The translations under genes and the position numbers were made by a program. Shown here piece by piece: positions 8,519-17,060 of a DNA stretch of 64,000 bases (position 1 is the first letter of the stretch; each line of letters starts with the position of its first letter). Source of the DNA: Pseudomonadota bacterium (GTDB lineage Bacteria > Pseudomonadota > Gammaproteobacteria > Burkholderiales > Casimicrobiaceae); contig JAFEDG010000144.1 in assembly GCA_018241745.1 (NCBI GenBank), positions 1-64,000 on the forward strand, read 5' to 3'. The notes below the pieces were generated by a model, which made no database searches, had not been told where the DNA came from, and saw only the letters and a list, made by a program, of their open reading frames with translations.

Positions 8519-9499
8519 TTACTTGATCGCCTGGATCGCTTCCCAGTCCGACTTCTGGTAGCCGAGCGATTCGAACGATACCTGCTTCAGCACCGCGTCG
8601 CGGAACGACGACTTGTCGACCGTGTGGACGTTGAGCCCCTTCTTTTTGAATTCCTCGGCCAGCTCGCCTTCGCGCTTCTTGATGTCGTTGGAGGCGCCCG
8701 CCGCGGCCTGCTGCATCACCTCGGTGAACATCGCCTGCTCGGCCGGCGTCAGCTTGTTCCACACGTGCGGCGCCACCTGCGTGGCCAGCGAGTCGACGAT
8801 GTGGCCGGTCAGGATGATGTTCTTCTGCACCTCGTAGAACTTCTTCGCCTCGATCGTCGTCAGCGGGTTCTCCTGCGCTTCGACGGTGCCGTTCTGCAGC
8901 GCGAGGTAGACCTCGGCGAACGCGATCGGGGCGGGATTGGCGCCACAGCTCTTGGGCATCGCCAGGTAGGCCGGCACGTCGGGCACGCGGATCTTCAGGC
9001 CTTTCATGCCCGCGCAGTCGTTGAAGTCGCGGTTGGACGTCGTCTGCCGGATGCCGTAGTACGTCATCGCCGTGATCTGGATGCCGCCCGACTTGTTGCG
9101 ATAGCCGTCGGCCATGTCCTTGAACAGCGGGCTCTTGGCGAACGCCAGCAGGTGGTCCGCGTCACGGAACGTGTACGGGTAGTAGCCGACGCCGATGCGC
9201 GGGTACGTGCGCGCCGCGAACGAGAGGCCCGAGATGATGATGTCGACAGTGCCGAGCTGGAGCCCCTGGTTGATGTCGCTTTCCTTGCCGAGCGTCGAAG
9301 CCGGGAACACCTCGATCTCGAACTTGCCGTGGCTCCGCTTCTTGATCTCCTCGGCGGCCCACACCGACCACTTGTGGAACGGCTCGCTCGCCTCGTAGAC
9401 GTGCGCCCACTTGAGCTTGGTTTGCGCGGCCGCGGGCGTTGCCGCGATCGCCACCGCCGCGACCACCGCGGCCAGCACTGCCTTGGTCTTTCCGAACAT
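8519..9499 (-). CDS. TRAP transporter substrate-binding protein (DctP family)
   Basis: A 326-residue periplasmic receptor. A signal peptide (MFGKTKAVLAAVV to TPAAAQ, cleaved near residue 26) is followed by the DctP fold. Family segments include LKWAHVYEASEPFHKW, FPASTLGKESDINQGLQLG, KGLKIRVPDVPAYL and FAEVYLALQNGTVEAQENP, the last being part of the ligand site including a conserved region before the carboxylate-binding arginine (LKIRVP). Two ATGs are possible, at 9505 and 9499. The AGGAGG site abuts the first but lies 7 bases from the second, so 9499 is preferred. Likely ligand: an aldonic or aldaric acid, judged from the three downstream dehydratases. Confidence 0.93.
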   Translation of the reverse strand: MFGKTKAVLAAVVAAVAIAATPAAAQTKLKWAHVYEASEPFHKWSVWAAEEIKKRSHGKFEIEVFPASTLGKESDINQGLQLGTVDIIISGLSFAARTYPRIGVGYYPYTFRDADHLLAFAKSPLFKDMADGYRNKSGGIQITAMTYYGIRQTTSNRDFNDCAGMKGLKIRVPDVPAYLAMPKSCGANPAPIAFAEVYLALQNGTVEAQENPLTTIEAKKFYEVQKNIILTGHIVDSLATQVAPHVWNKLTPAEQAMFTEVMQQAAAGASNDIKKREGELAEEFKKKGLNVHTVDKSSFRDAVLKQVSFESLGYQKSDWEAIQAIK

Positions 9500-9537
9500 T
9501 GCCATTCCTCCTGTATGCCGTCTCGTGCGGCGATGGA

Positions 9538-10569
9538 TCAAACGTGGCCGAGCACCACCTGGACCTTGGTGCTGCGGTTCTTGTCGGCGGCCGCGTGGAA
9601 CGCGGCCACCGCATCCTGCAACGGGAACTGGGCGGACAGCAACGGGCGCACGTCGACGCGCCGCGTCGCGATCGCGTCGACGGCCCAGTCGAACTCGACG
9701 CCCCAGCGGAACGCGCCGACGACGTCGAGCTCGCGCGCCATGATGTCGTTGACGACGACCGGCAGCGGCTGCTGCGGCAGCGTGCCCACCTGCACGATAC
9801 GCGCGCCGCGCCGCGCCGACGCGAGGCACGCGGCGAACGCTGCGGGATGGCCGGATACCTCGAACGCGACGTCGAACTGGGGTGTCGCCAGCGCCGCAGC
9901 ATCGCGATCGACGCGCACGGTGCGGTCGGCGCCCACTTCCGCGGCCTTCGCCAACGGCCGCTCCAGCACGTCGCTGACCGTCACGTGCGCGGCGCCTGCG
10001 AGCCGCGCGGCGATCACCGTCAGGCAACCGATCGTACCGGCGCCCGTCACCAGCACGCGCTTGCCGAGCAGGTCGCCGGCGCGCCGCACCGCGTGCAGCC
10101 CGACTGCGAGCGGCTCGGCGAACGCGAGCTCGCCGAGCGTGACGTCGGTGGTGACCGGGTAGCACTGCCGCTCGCCCGTCACGAAGCGCTGGCGGAACAT
10201 CCCCTGCATGTGCGGGTAGCGGCTGGCGCTGCCGAGGAAGCGCATGTCGGTGCACAGCTGCTCGCGGCCCTCGCGGCAATAATCGCAGCGGCCGCACGGA
10301 TGCGACGGCGACACGGCGACGCGGTCGCCTGCGGCCACGCGCGTGACGCCCGCGCCGACGCCGACGACGGTGCCGGATGCCTCGTGCCCGGGAATCAGCG
10401 GCTCGCGGATGACGAAGTTGCCGTTGGCCCCTTCGAAGTAGTAGTGGAGGTCGGAGCCGCAGATGCCGGCCGCACCGAGCTCGACGACGACCTCGCCCGC
10501 GCCGGGCGCGGGCGCGGCGTCCGGCTCGATCCGCAGGTCCTCCTTGGCGTGTATCCGGCAGGCAAGCAT
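9538..10569 (-). CDS. Zinc-dependent alcohol dehydrogenase (L-idonate 5-dehydrogenase-like)
   Basis: A 343-residue medium-chain dehydrogenase. It has the catalytic-zinc motif CGSDLHYYFEG and GHEASGTV, the structural-zinc cysteines CGRCDYCREGREQLC, and the nucleotide-binding VLVTGAGTIGCLTV. The SDVLERPLAKAAEVGAD region points to NAD use. The closest recognisable group is L-idonate 5-dehydrogenase or sorbitol/threonine dehydrogenase, enzymes that oxidise a sugar-acid hydroxyl. ATGs at 10575 and 10569 are both possible. GAAGG touches the first and is 6 bases from the second, so 10569 is chosen. It is the second gene of the operon, 20 bp after the regulator. Confidence 0.9.
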   Translation of the reverse strand: MLACRIHAKEDLRIEPDAAPAPGAGEVVVELGAAGICGSDLHYYFEGANGNFVIREPLIPGHEASGTVVGVGAGVTRVAAGDRVAVSPSHPCGRCDYCREGREQLCTDMRFLGSASRYPHMQGMFRQRFVTGERQCYPVTTDVTLGELAFAEPLAVGLHAVRRAGDLLGKRVLVTGAGTIGCLTVIAARLAGAAHVTVSDVLERPLAKAAEVGADRTVRVDRDAAALATPQFDVAFEVSGHPAAFAACLASARRGARIVQVGTLPQQPLPVVVNDIMARELDVVGAFRWGVEFDWAVDAIATRRVDVRPLLSAQFPLQDAVAAFHAAADKNRSTKVQVVLGHV

Positions 10570-10589
10570 CGGCATCCTTCGTGGCGCGG

Positions 10590-11291
10590 TCAGTGTTGCG
10601 CGTCCCAGCCCGCGCTGAAGCGGCGATACGCCTGGTTCAGGTGGCGGCGCATCGCGGCGCGCGCGGCATCGGCGTCGTGCGCCGCGATGGCCCGGGCAAT
10701 CGCATGATGCTCGCGAAGCGCCGCCTGCCAAAGCCCCGGGTCGTCGTAATGGTGCTCGAGCTGCTTGTACAGAGGGCCGGTCCGCTCCTCCCACAGCATC
10801 TTGACGACGTGGACGAGCGCGCCGTTGCCCGTGGCTTCGGCGATCCGCAGGTGAAACAGCCGGTCGCCGGCCAGCGGCTGCACGCCGCGCGCGAGCTCGG
10901 CTTCCATCTCCGCGAGCGACGCTGCGATCGCCTCCACCTGCGCGCGGCGCGCGGACCTGGCCGCGAGCACCGCGCATTCCGCCTCGATCACGTTGCGCGC
11001 GCGCAGCAGTTCGAACGGCCCCGCCGCGGCCTGCGCCGGCTCGCCACCGGCGGCGCGCGGCACCGCGCGGACGTAAATGCCGGAACCGATGCGCACGTCG
11101 ACGAGCCCTTCCACTTCCAGCGCGATCAGTGCCTCGCGGACCGACGGGCGCGACACGCCCAGCTGCCGTGCGAGGTCGCGTTCGGGCGGCAGCCGCGCGC
11201 CGATCGCGAATTCGCCCGCGGCGATCATCCCGCGGATCTGGTCGGCGATCTGCTGGTACAGCCGGCGCGGTTCGATGCTTGCAAGCGGCAT
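10590..11291 (-). CDS. FadR-subfamily GntR transcriptional regulator
   Basis: A 233-residue regulator. The N-terminal winged helix spans about residues 5-75 (RLYQQIADQIRGMIAAGEF, ERDLARQLGVSRPSVREAL, VEGLVDVRIGSGIYV). A C-terminal all-helical FCD domain carries the usual metal and ligand residues, including DRLFHLRIAEATGN and EHHAIARAIAAHD. FCD regulators are typically repressors released by a small carboxylic acid. The ATG at 11291 matches where the conserved region starts; a TTG at 11366 would add a low-complexity leader. It heads the sugar-acid operon, and a TGGTATTACCA site is present in the divergent gap, so autoregulation is likely. Confidence 0.9.
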   Translation of the reverse strand: MPLASIEPRRLYQQIADQIRGMIAAGEFAIGARLPPERDLARQLGVSRPSVREALIALEVEGLVDVRIGSGIYVRAVPRAAGGEPAQAAAGPFELLRARNVIEAECAVLAARSARRAQVEAIAASLAEMEAELARGVQPLAGDRLFHLRIAEATGNGALVHVVKMLWEERTGPLYKQLEHHYDDPGLWQAALREHHAIARAIAAHDADAARAAMRRHLNQAYRRFSAGWDAQH

Positions 11292-11337
11292 GGGAGGGGG
11301 GACGGCGCCACGCCGTGCGCGCGGCGAGCGGGAACGC

Positions 11338-11399
11338 ACGTTAGCCGTGCCGGCCGTGGTGGTCAAGTGGTATTACCAATTCGAGCACGCGCGTACAAT
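11338..11399. promoter_or_regulatory. Divergent promoter region with FadR/LldR-type operator TGGTATTACCA
   Basis: The perfect palindrome TGGT-ATT-ACCA (11368-11378) matches the TnGTnnnACnA pattern of FadR/LldR-type regulators. Directly next to it, on the leftward strand, TTGACC (11366-11361) and TAACGT (11343-11338) are separated by 17 bases and form a plausible promoter for the regulator operon. Rightward, TACAAT at 11394-11399 is a candidate -10 for the SDR-hydrolase pair. A protein bound to the palindrome could control both units. Confidence 0.6.
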
Positions 11400-11475
11400 C
11401 GCGGGCTTGGGCGCCGCTGCCTGCCGCGCGGCGCCAGCCCGGCGAACACGGGCAATCCGGCCACCAGGAGGAGAC

Positions 11476-12231
11476 TTGGGCGATCGACTCAAAGGCAAGC
11501 TCGCGTTCGTGACGGCCGCGGGCCAGGGCATCGGCTACGCCGCGGCGACGGCGATGGCGCGCGAAGGCGCGACGGTGCACGCGACGGACGTGAACGAGGC
11601 GGCGCTCGCCGCCTTCGCCGGCATCCCCAACGTGCACACGGCGCGACTCGACGTCATGGACGACGCCGCCGTCGTCCGCGCGGTCTCCGCGCTGCCGCCG
11701 CTCGACGTGATGTTCAACTGCGCCGGCTGGGTGCACCAGGGCTCGATCCTGGAGACGTCCGCCGCCGACTGGGACCGGAGCTTCGCGCTCAACGTCCGCG
11801 CGATGTACGTCGCGATCAAGGCCGCGTTGCCCGCGATGCTCGAGCGCAACGCGCGCGACGGCGCCGCGTCGTCGATCATCAACATGGCCTCCGTCGCGGG
11901 TTCGGTGAAGGGCATCGCCAACCGCTGCGCGTATGGCGCCAGCAAGGCGGCCGTCATCGGCCTCACGAAGTCGGTGGCGGCGGACTACGTGCAGAAGGGC
12001 GTGCGCTGCAACGCGATCGCGCCCGGCACCGTCGACACGCCGTCGCTCGCCGACCGCATCAACGCGTTCGCCGACCCCGTGGAAGCGCGCAAGATGTTCG
12101 TCGCGCGCCAGCCGATGGGGCGCCTGGCCAAGGCCGAGGAGATCGCGCCGATCGTCGTCTACCTCGCATCCGAGGAATCCCGCTTCGCCACCGGCCAGGT
12201 ATTCTCGGTCGACGGCGGCATGACCATCTGA
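11476..12231 (+). CDS. SDR-family sugar-acid dehydrogenase (2-keto-3-deoxy-L-fuconate dehydrogenase-like)
   Basis: A 251-residue classical short-chain dehydrogenase. It shows the cofactor motif TAAGQGIGYA, NCAG, the catalytic Ser region NMASVAGS, and the YGASK Tyr-Lys pair, and ends in the family tail YLASEESRFATGQVFSVDGG. The start is a TTG at 11476 with AGGAGG four bases upstream, in frame with the conserved first strand; no ATG fits. Together with the FAH-family hydrolase 24 bp downstream it resembles the last steps of non-phosphorylating L-fucose or L-rhamnose breakdown: oxidation of a 2-keto-3-deoxy acid, then cleavage of the diketo product. Substrate is inferred from context. Confidence 0.85.
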   Translation: MGDRLKGKLAFVTAAGQGIGYAAATAMAREGATVHATDVNEAALAAFAGIPNVHTARLDVMDDAAVVRAVSALPPLDVMFNCAGWVHQGSILETSAADWDRSFALNVRAMYVAIKAALPAMLERNARDGAASSIINMASVAGSVKGIANRCAYGASKAAVIGLTKSVAADYVQKGVRCNAIAPGTVDTPSLADRINAFADPVEARKMFVARQPMGRLAKAEEIAPIVVYLASEESRFATGQVFSVDGGMTI

Positions 12232-12255
12232 TCACACCCGCACTGGAGACATTGC

Positions 12256-13113
12256 ATGAAGCTCGTACGCTACGGCCCCGCCGGCAAGGAAAAGCCCGGC
12301 CTCATCGACGCCGACGGCCGCTTGCGCGACCTGTCGCGCAAGGTCAAGGACATCGACGGTTCCACGCTCGCCCCCGCGTCGCTCGCCGCGCTGCGCAAGC
12401 TCGACACGAAGAAGCTGCCGCTGGTGGCGGGCAAGCCCCGCCTCGGCCCCTGTGTCGCCAAGCCGGACAAGTTCATCGCCATCGGCCTCAACTTCATCGA
12501 CCACGCGAAGGAAACGGGCGCGCCCATCCCCGAGCACCCGATCGTGTTCTACAAGCCCCAGACCTCGATCTGCGGACCCAACGACAACGTGATCATGCCG
12601 CCGGGGTCGACGCAACTCGACTGGGAAGTCGAGCTCGCGTTCGTCATGGGCCGCAAGGCGAGCTTCGTCGACGAGAAGAACGCGTTGAAGTACGTCGCGG
12701 GCTACTGCATCGTCAACGACGTGTCCGAGCGCGAATACCAGATGAAGCGCAGCGGCACGCAGTGGAGCAAGGGCAAGTCGTTCGACACGTTCGGCCCGAT
12801 GGGGCCGTGGCTGGTGACGACCGACGAGATCAAGGACGTGCAGAACCTGCCGATGTGGCTCGACGTCAACGGCAAGCGCGTCCAGAACGGCAGCAGCAGT
12901 ACGATGATCTTCGGCATCGCCGCGCTGGTGGCCGACCTGTCGCGCTACATGACGCTGATGCCGGGTGACGTGATCACCACGGGCACGCCGCCGGGGGTCG
13001 GCCTCGGCATGAAGCCGCCGACGTTCCTCAAGGTCGGCGACACGATGACGGTCGGCATCGAGGGCCTCGGCGTGCAGAAGCAGAAGGTCGTCGCGTTCAA
13101 GTCGAAGAAGTGA
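12256..13113 (+). CDS. Fumarylacetoacetate hydrolase family protein (2,4-diketo-3-deoxy-L-fuconate hydrolase-like)
   Basis: A 285-residue FAH-family enzyme beginning MKLVRYGPAGKEKPGLID, as in 2,4-diketo-3-deoxy-L-fuconate hydrolase and its relatives. Metal-binding acidic residues are visible in LDWEVELAFVMG and the downstream FDTFGPMGPW. IGLNFIDHAKETG and the C-terminal MPGDVITTGTPPGVGLG loop are also typical. Such enzymes cleave a C-C bond of an acylpyruvate with a divalent metal. The ATG at 12256 follows GGAGA. It is co-transcribed with the SDR gene and probably yields pyruvate plus a short hydroxy acid. Isomerase or decarboxylase activity is known for other family members and cannot be excluded. 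Confidence 0.88.
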   Translation: MKLVRYGPAGKEKPGLIDADGRLRDLSRKVKDIDGSTLAPASLAALRKLDTKKLPLVAGKPRLGPCVAKPDKFIAIGLNFIDHAKETGAPIPEHPIVFYKPQTSICGPNDNVIMPPGSTQLDWEVELAFVMGRKASFVDEKNALKYVAGYCIVNDVSEREYQMKRSGTQWSKGKSFDTFGPMGPWLVTTDEIKDVQNLPMWLDVNGKRVQNGSSSTMIFGIAALVADLSRYMTLMPGDVITTGTPPGVGLGMKPPTFLKVGDTMTVGIEGLGVQKQKVVAFKSKK

Positions 13114-13146
13114 GGGTGGGGCGCAGGGCGGCGGGCGACGCCCCCA

Positions 13147-14091
13147 ATGACTGACTGGCTGCACCCCGACATCGAGCCGCGCGCGACGGGCCGGCTCGCC
13201 GTCGACGCACGGCACACGCTGTATTGGGAAGAGTGCGGCAACCCTGCGGGCGTGCCGATCGTGTTCCTGCATGGCGGACCGGGTGGCGGATGCCTGCCGC
13301 ACCACCGCCGCTTCTTCGATCCCGTGCGCTGGCGGATCGTGCTGTTCGACCAGCGCGGCGCGGGGCGCTCGACCCCGACCGCCGACATCGTCGACAACAC
13401 GACATGGGACCTGGTCGCGGACATGGAGCGGCTGCGGGAGCACCTTGGCATCGATCGCTGGGCGCTGTTCGGCGGGTCGTGGGGCTCCACGCTTGCGCTC
13501 GCGTATGCGCAGACATGGCCCGCGCGGGTGCTGGGACTGGTGCTGCGCGGGATCTTCCTCGGGACGCCGGCGGAGATCGATTGGTTCCTGCACGGAATCC
13601 GCGCGTTCCAGCCCGAGGCGTGGCAACGCTATGCGCACTTCCTGCCGGAAGGCGAACGCCACGACCTCCTCAGCGGCTACCTGACGCGGCTGTGCGATCC
13701 TGATCCGGCCGTGCACCTGCCCGCCGCGCGGCACTGGGATGGTTACGAAAGCGCCTGCCTCACGCTGATGCCGCCGGCCGAGCCGGCACTGCCCGACAGC
13801 GACGCGGCCTCGCTCGCGATCGCCCGCATCGAGGCGCACTACTTTCGCCACCGCGCCTTCCTCGGCGACGACGAGCTGGTGGGCAACGTCGACCGGCTGC
13901 GCCACCTCCCCTGCACGATCGTGCAGGGCCGCTACGACGTCGTCTGCCCGCCGGTGAGCGCGCATGCGCTCGCGGCGGCGTGGCCCGAGGCGGAGTACAT
14001 CGTCGTGCCCGACGCGGGACACTCGGTCCGCGAGCCCGGCATCTCGCGCGCGCTCACCGCTGCCGTCACGCGCTTGCGCGACCAGCTCTAG
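13147..14091 (+). CDS. pip: Prolyl aminopeptidase
   Basis: A 314-residue alpha/beta-hydrolase of peptidase family S33. The nucleophile serine is in GGSWGSTLALAYAQ, the oxyanion motif is HGGPGGG, the catalytic Asp is in QGRYDVVCPP and the His is in PDAGHS. DQRGAGRSTP is the family signature. It removes N-terminal proline from peptides in the cytoplasm. Its stop codon shares the CTAG palindrome with the stop of the convergent YceI gene (14088-14091). It seems independent of the sugar-acid pair upstream. Confidence 0.95.
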   Translation: MTDWLHPDIEPRATGRLAVDARHTLYWEECGNPAGVPIVFLHGGPGGGCLPHHRRFFDPVRWRIVLFDQRGAGRSTPTADIVDNTTWDLVADMERLREHLGIDRWALFGGSWGSTLALAYAQTWPARVLGLVLRGIFLGTPAEIDWFLHGIRAFQPEAWQRYAHFLPEGERHDLLSGYLTRLCDPDPAVHLPAARHWDGYESACLTLMPPAEPALPDSDAASLAIARIEAHYFRHRAFLGDDELVGNVDRLRHLPCTIVQGRYDVVCPPVSAHALAAAWPEAEYIVVPDAGHSVREPGISRALTAAVTRLRDQL

Positions 14092-14690
14092 CGACGCTCG
14101 AGCACGAACTCCAGCTCGACCTCGTCGCCGACGAGCGGCTGGCCGTAGTCCATCGCGTAGTCCGCGCGATGCAGCGTGAGCGTCGCGCGCAGCGGACAGC
14201 CCGGTCCCGCGACGCACGCGGTCGGCGCCACCGTCCATTCGACCTCGTGCTCGACGCCGTGCAGCGCGAGCACGCCCGCGACCGTGCGCAGCGCGCCATG
14301 CTCGAAGCGCGCGCTGGTCGAGTGGAACCGGATCAGCGGAAAGCGCGCGGCGTCGAATACCGTCTCGCTGCGCAGGAACGCGTTGCGCCATGCGGCCCCC
14401 GCGTCGACGGCGGCGACGTCCGCCGCCAGGTCGACGGCAGCGGTGCGCGCCGCTTCGTCGACGCCGACGGTGCCGGTGACGCGCGGAAAATCGCCTTCCA
14501 GCCGCGTCCAGCCGAACGCCGGCAGCGAAAAGTGCACATGGGCGTCACCGGGCTGCAACGTGCGCACCGCGGGGTCCGCGTGCGTCGGGGTGCCGAACGC
14601 GAGCGCCGCCACCGCTGCGACGAATGCGGCGACGACGCCCGGTATACTCGGCCTGGCTGCGGTGACTTCCACTCGCCCTCTGATGCACAT
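14088..14690 (-). CDS. YceI-family periplasmic protein
   Basis: A protein of about 200 residues with a hydrophobic signal segment (GVVAAFVAAVAALAFGTPTHA) and the YceI lipocalin-like fold: HVHFSLPAFGWTRLEGDF, FDAARFPLIRFHSTSARF, LHGVEHEVEWTV and the C-terminal DYAMDYGQPLVGDEVELEF. Relatives bind isoprenoid lipids or quinones in the periplasm. The start is uncertain: the ATG at 14690 has no ribosome site, whereas a GTG at 14672 has GAGGG three bases upstream. It is divergent from the patatin autotransporter gene; the two 5' ends are about 10-30 bp apart. Confidence 0.85.
   Translation of the reverse strand: MCIRGRVEVTAARPSIPGVVAAFVAAVAALAFGTPTHADPAVRTLQPGDAHVHFSLPAFGWTRLEGDFPRVTGTVGVDEAARTAAVDLAADVAAVDAGAAWRNAFLRSETVFDAARFPLIRFHSTSARFEHGALRTVAGVLALHGVEHEVEWTVAPTACVAGPGCPLRATLTLHRADYAMDYGQPLVGDEVELEFVLERR
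14643..14648 (+). promoter_or_regulatory. Candidate -10 element for the patatin autotransporter gene
   Basis: TATACT stands out in this GC-rich sequence and would place transcription start near 14655, leaving a leader of about 45 bases before the GTG at 14700. It lies inside the 5' part of the opposite YceI gene. No convincing -35 hexamer was found. Confidence 0.4.
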
Positions 14691-14699
14691 GCACGCGGC

Positions 14700-17060
14700 G
14701 TGAACAGGCACGCGAACAGTATCTCGCGCAGTATCCTTCCCGCCACCCGCGGCGTCGTTGCGATCGTCCTCGTCGCGTTGGGGCCGGTTGCCCATGCGCA
14801 GGCGCCGGGCACGGCGCCGCGTGCCGCCGCGCCGGCCGCGGCCGCCCCAGCGGCCCCGCAGGCGGCGCCGGCTCCCGCGCCGACGCTCGCGCCCCCGCCG
14901 GCGCTCGCGGATCGCGCCGACAAGCCCCGCCCGCGCATCGGGCTCGTGCTGTCGGGCGGCGGCGCGCGCGGGCTGACGCACGTCGGCGTACTGCACGTGC
15001 TGGAGCAGATGCGCATTCCGATCGATTACATCGCCGCGACGAGCATGGGGTCCATCGTCGGCGGGCTCTACGCGTCCGGGATGTCGTCGGCGGAGCTCGA
15101 GAAGCAGGTGCGGTCGATGGACTGGCCGCTGATGTTCTCCGACCGCCCGCCGCGCCAGGACCTGTCGATCCGGCGCAAGGAGTACCTGGCACAGTACCCA
15201 TTGCCGATCGAGCTCGGCATCCGCGACAACCAGGTCCACGTGTTTCGCGGTGCCATCTCGGGCGCCAACCTCGAGCTGTGGTTGCACGACCGCACGCGCC
15301 AGGACGACACGCTCGGGTCGTTCGACGAGCTGCCGATCCCGTTCCGTGCCGTCGCGACCGACATGGTCACCGGCCAGCAGATGGTGTTCCGCTCGGGGCC
15401 GCTGTACGAGGCGATCCGCGCGAGCATGTCGGTGCCGGGCCTGTTCGCGCCGGTGACGATCGGCGACCACATCTACGGCGACGGCGGCCTCGTCAACAAC
15501 CTGCCCGTCGACGTCGTGCAGGCGATGGGCGCCGACATCGTCATCGCGATCAACATCGGCACGCCGCTGATGAGCAAGGCGCAGCTGCAGTCGATCGTCG
15601 GCTTCACGTCGCAGTCGCTCAACATCCTGACCGAGCAGAACGTGCGCGCGCAGCTCGCACGGCTGCGCTCGGGCGACGTGCTGATCGAGCCCGACCTCGG
15701 CGACCTCACGTTCCTCGATTTCGAGAAGGGTGACCAGTTCATCGCGCTCGGCGAGGAAGCGGCCCGGCGCGCTGCGGACAAGCTCGCGCCGCTGTCGCTG
15801 TCGCCCGCCGCGTATGCCCAGTACCAGGTCGAGCGCAGGCAGTCGCCCGCCGCGACGACGCCACGCATCGACTACGTGAAGATCGAGGGGACGAACCACG
15901 TCAACCCCGCGGCCATCGCGCACGTCGTCGACGACAACATCGGCAAGCCGTTCAGCGTCGACCGCGTGTCGTCCCAGATCTCGGACCTTTACGGAAGCGG
16001 CGACTTCGACAGCATCGAGTACCGGCTCGTCGACGAGCAGCACCGCGCCGGCCTCCAGTTCCAGATCGGCGAGAACTCGCTCGGCCCCAACTACCTGCGC
16101 TTCGGGCTCAACCTGTCGACGGACCTGCAGGGAGAATCGCAATTCAACGTCGTCGCCGGGACCAAGTCGACGTGGCTCAACCGCTGGGGGCTCGAGTGGA
16201 CCAACGAGCTGGAGCTCGGCAGCGTCCGGCGTTTCACGTCGGAGCTGTACCAGCCGCTGGGCCCCGGCTCGCCATGGTTCGCGTCGTTGTACGGGCAGGT
16301 CAAGCGCGAGCCCATCTATATCTTCCAAGCCAACGGCTCGCGGCTGGCCGAGTACAGCCTGCTGACGACGCCGGCGGGCCTCGACCTCGGCTACGCGTTC
16401 TCGCCGTATGCAGAAGTGCGCGTCGGCTTCTCGCACAACCAGTACCGCGCCGACCTGCAGATCGGCGACCCGGCGTTTCCGAACGAAAGCGTCAAGGAGA
16501 ACGGCGTCGCGGTCCTCGCGCGCTACGACCAGCTCGACAACCCCTATTTCCCGCGCACCGGGCTGCGCGCGGAACTTGCGGGCTTCTACGGCCAGCAGAA
16601 CGACTCCATGGACTTCGTGTCCGGCAAGGTCGGTCGCGGCCGGGTGGAAGTGCTCCAGGCGATCCCCGTGACCAAGGAGAGCCAGCTGCTGCTGGGAGGG
16701 CGCGTCGCGTTGTCGAGCCAGGACGACCTGTCGTTCGCCGATGATTACCAACTGGGCGGCTTCCTCAACCTCTCCGGCCTGAAGCTCGACCAGTTGTACG
16801 GCCCGTACGTCGGGCTCGCGCGCGCCGAATACCTGTACAAGATGGGCCAGCTGTCGTTCATCGGCCGCGACTGGTACGTCGGCGCCTCGGCCGAGATCGG
16901 CAACGCGTGGCAGAAGCGCAGCGACGTGAGTTTCGGCAACACGATCAAGGCCGGCGCGCTGTTCGTGGGCCTCGACACGTTCCTGGGCCCGTTCTACGTC
17001 GCGTACGGCCGCGCGACCGGCGGCTCGTCGAGCTGGTACATCTTCCTGGGCCGGCCGTGA
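14700..17060 (+). CDS. Type Vd (PlpD-like) autotransporter: patatin phospholipase fused to POTRA and outer-membrane barrel
   Basis: A 786-residue protein with four parts. A signal peptide ends near ALGPVAHAQA (residue 35). An Ala/Pro-rich linker covers about 36-75. A patatin domain (about 78-290) has the oxyanion loop LSGGGARG, the nucleophile Ser115 in ATSMGS and Asp261 in GDGG. A POTRA-like segment (about 385-460, IDYVKIEGTNHVNPAAI) precedes a 16-stranded D15/BamA-type barrel ending in a terminal beta-strand (SSWYIFLGRP). This matches PlpD of Pseudomonas, where the barrel exports the lipase. The usual GxSxG is AxSxG here. Start is GTG. Its stop overlaps the bioA start by 4 bp. Confidence 0.9.
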   Translation: MNRHANSISRSILPATRGVVAIVLVALGPVAHAQAPGTAPRAAAPAAAAPAAPQAAPAPAPTLAPPPALADRADKPRPRIGLVLSGGGARGLTHVGVLHVLEQMRIPIDYIAATSMGSIVGGLYASGMSSAELEKQVRSMDWPLMFSDRPPRQDLSIRRKEYLAQYPLPIELGIRDNQVHVFRGAISGANLELWLHDRTRQDDTLGSFDELPIPFRAVATDMVTGQQMVFRSGPLYEAIRASMSVPGLFAPVTIGDHIYGDGGLVNNLPVDVVQAMGADIVIAINIGTPLMSKAQLQSIVGFTSQSLNILTEQNVRAQLARLRSGDVLIEPDLGDLTFLDFEKGDQFIALGEEAARRAADKLAPLSLSPAAYAQYQVERRQSPAATTPRIDYVKIEGTNHVNPAAIAHVVDDNIGKPFSVDRVSSQISDLYGSGDFDSIEYRLVDEQHRAGLQFQIGENSLGPNYLRFGLNLSTDLQGESQFNVVAGTKSTWLNRWGLEWTNELELGSVRRFTSELYQPLGPGSPWFASLYGQVKREPIYIFQANGSRLAEYSLLTTPAGLDLGYAFSPYAEVRVGFSHNQYRADLQIGDPAFPNESVKENGVAVLARYDQLDNPYFPRTGLRAELAGFYGQQNDSMDFVSGKVGRGRVEVLQAIPVTKESQLLLGGRVALSSQDDLSFADDYQLGGFLNLSGLKLDQLYGPYVGLARAEYLYKMGQLSFIGRDWYVGASAEIGNAWQKRSDVSFGNTIKAGALFVGLDTFLGPFYVAYGRATGGSSSWYIFLGRP

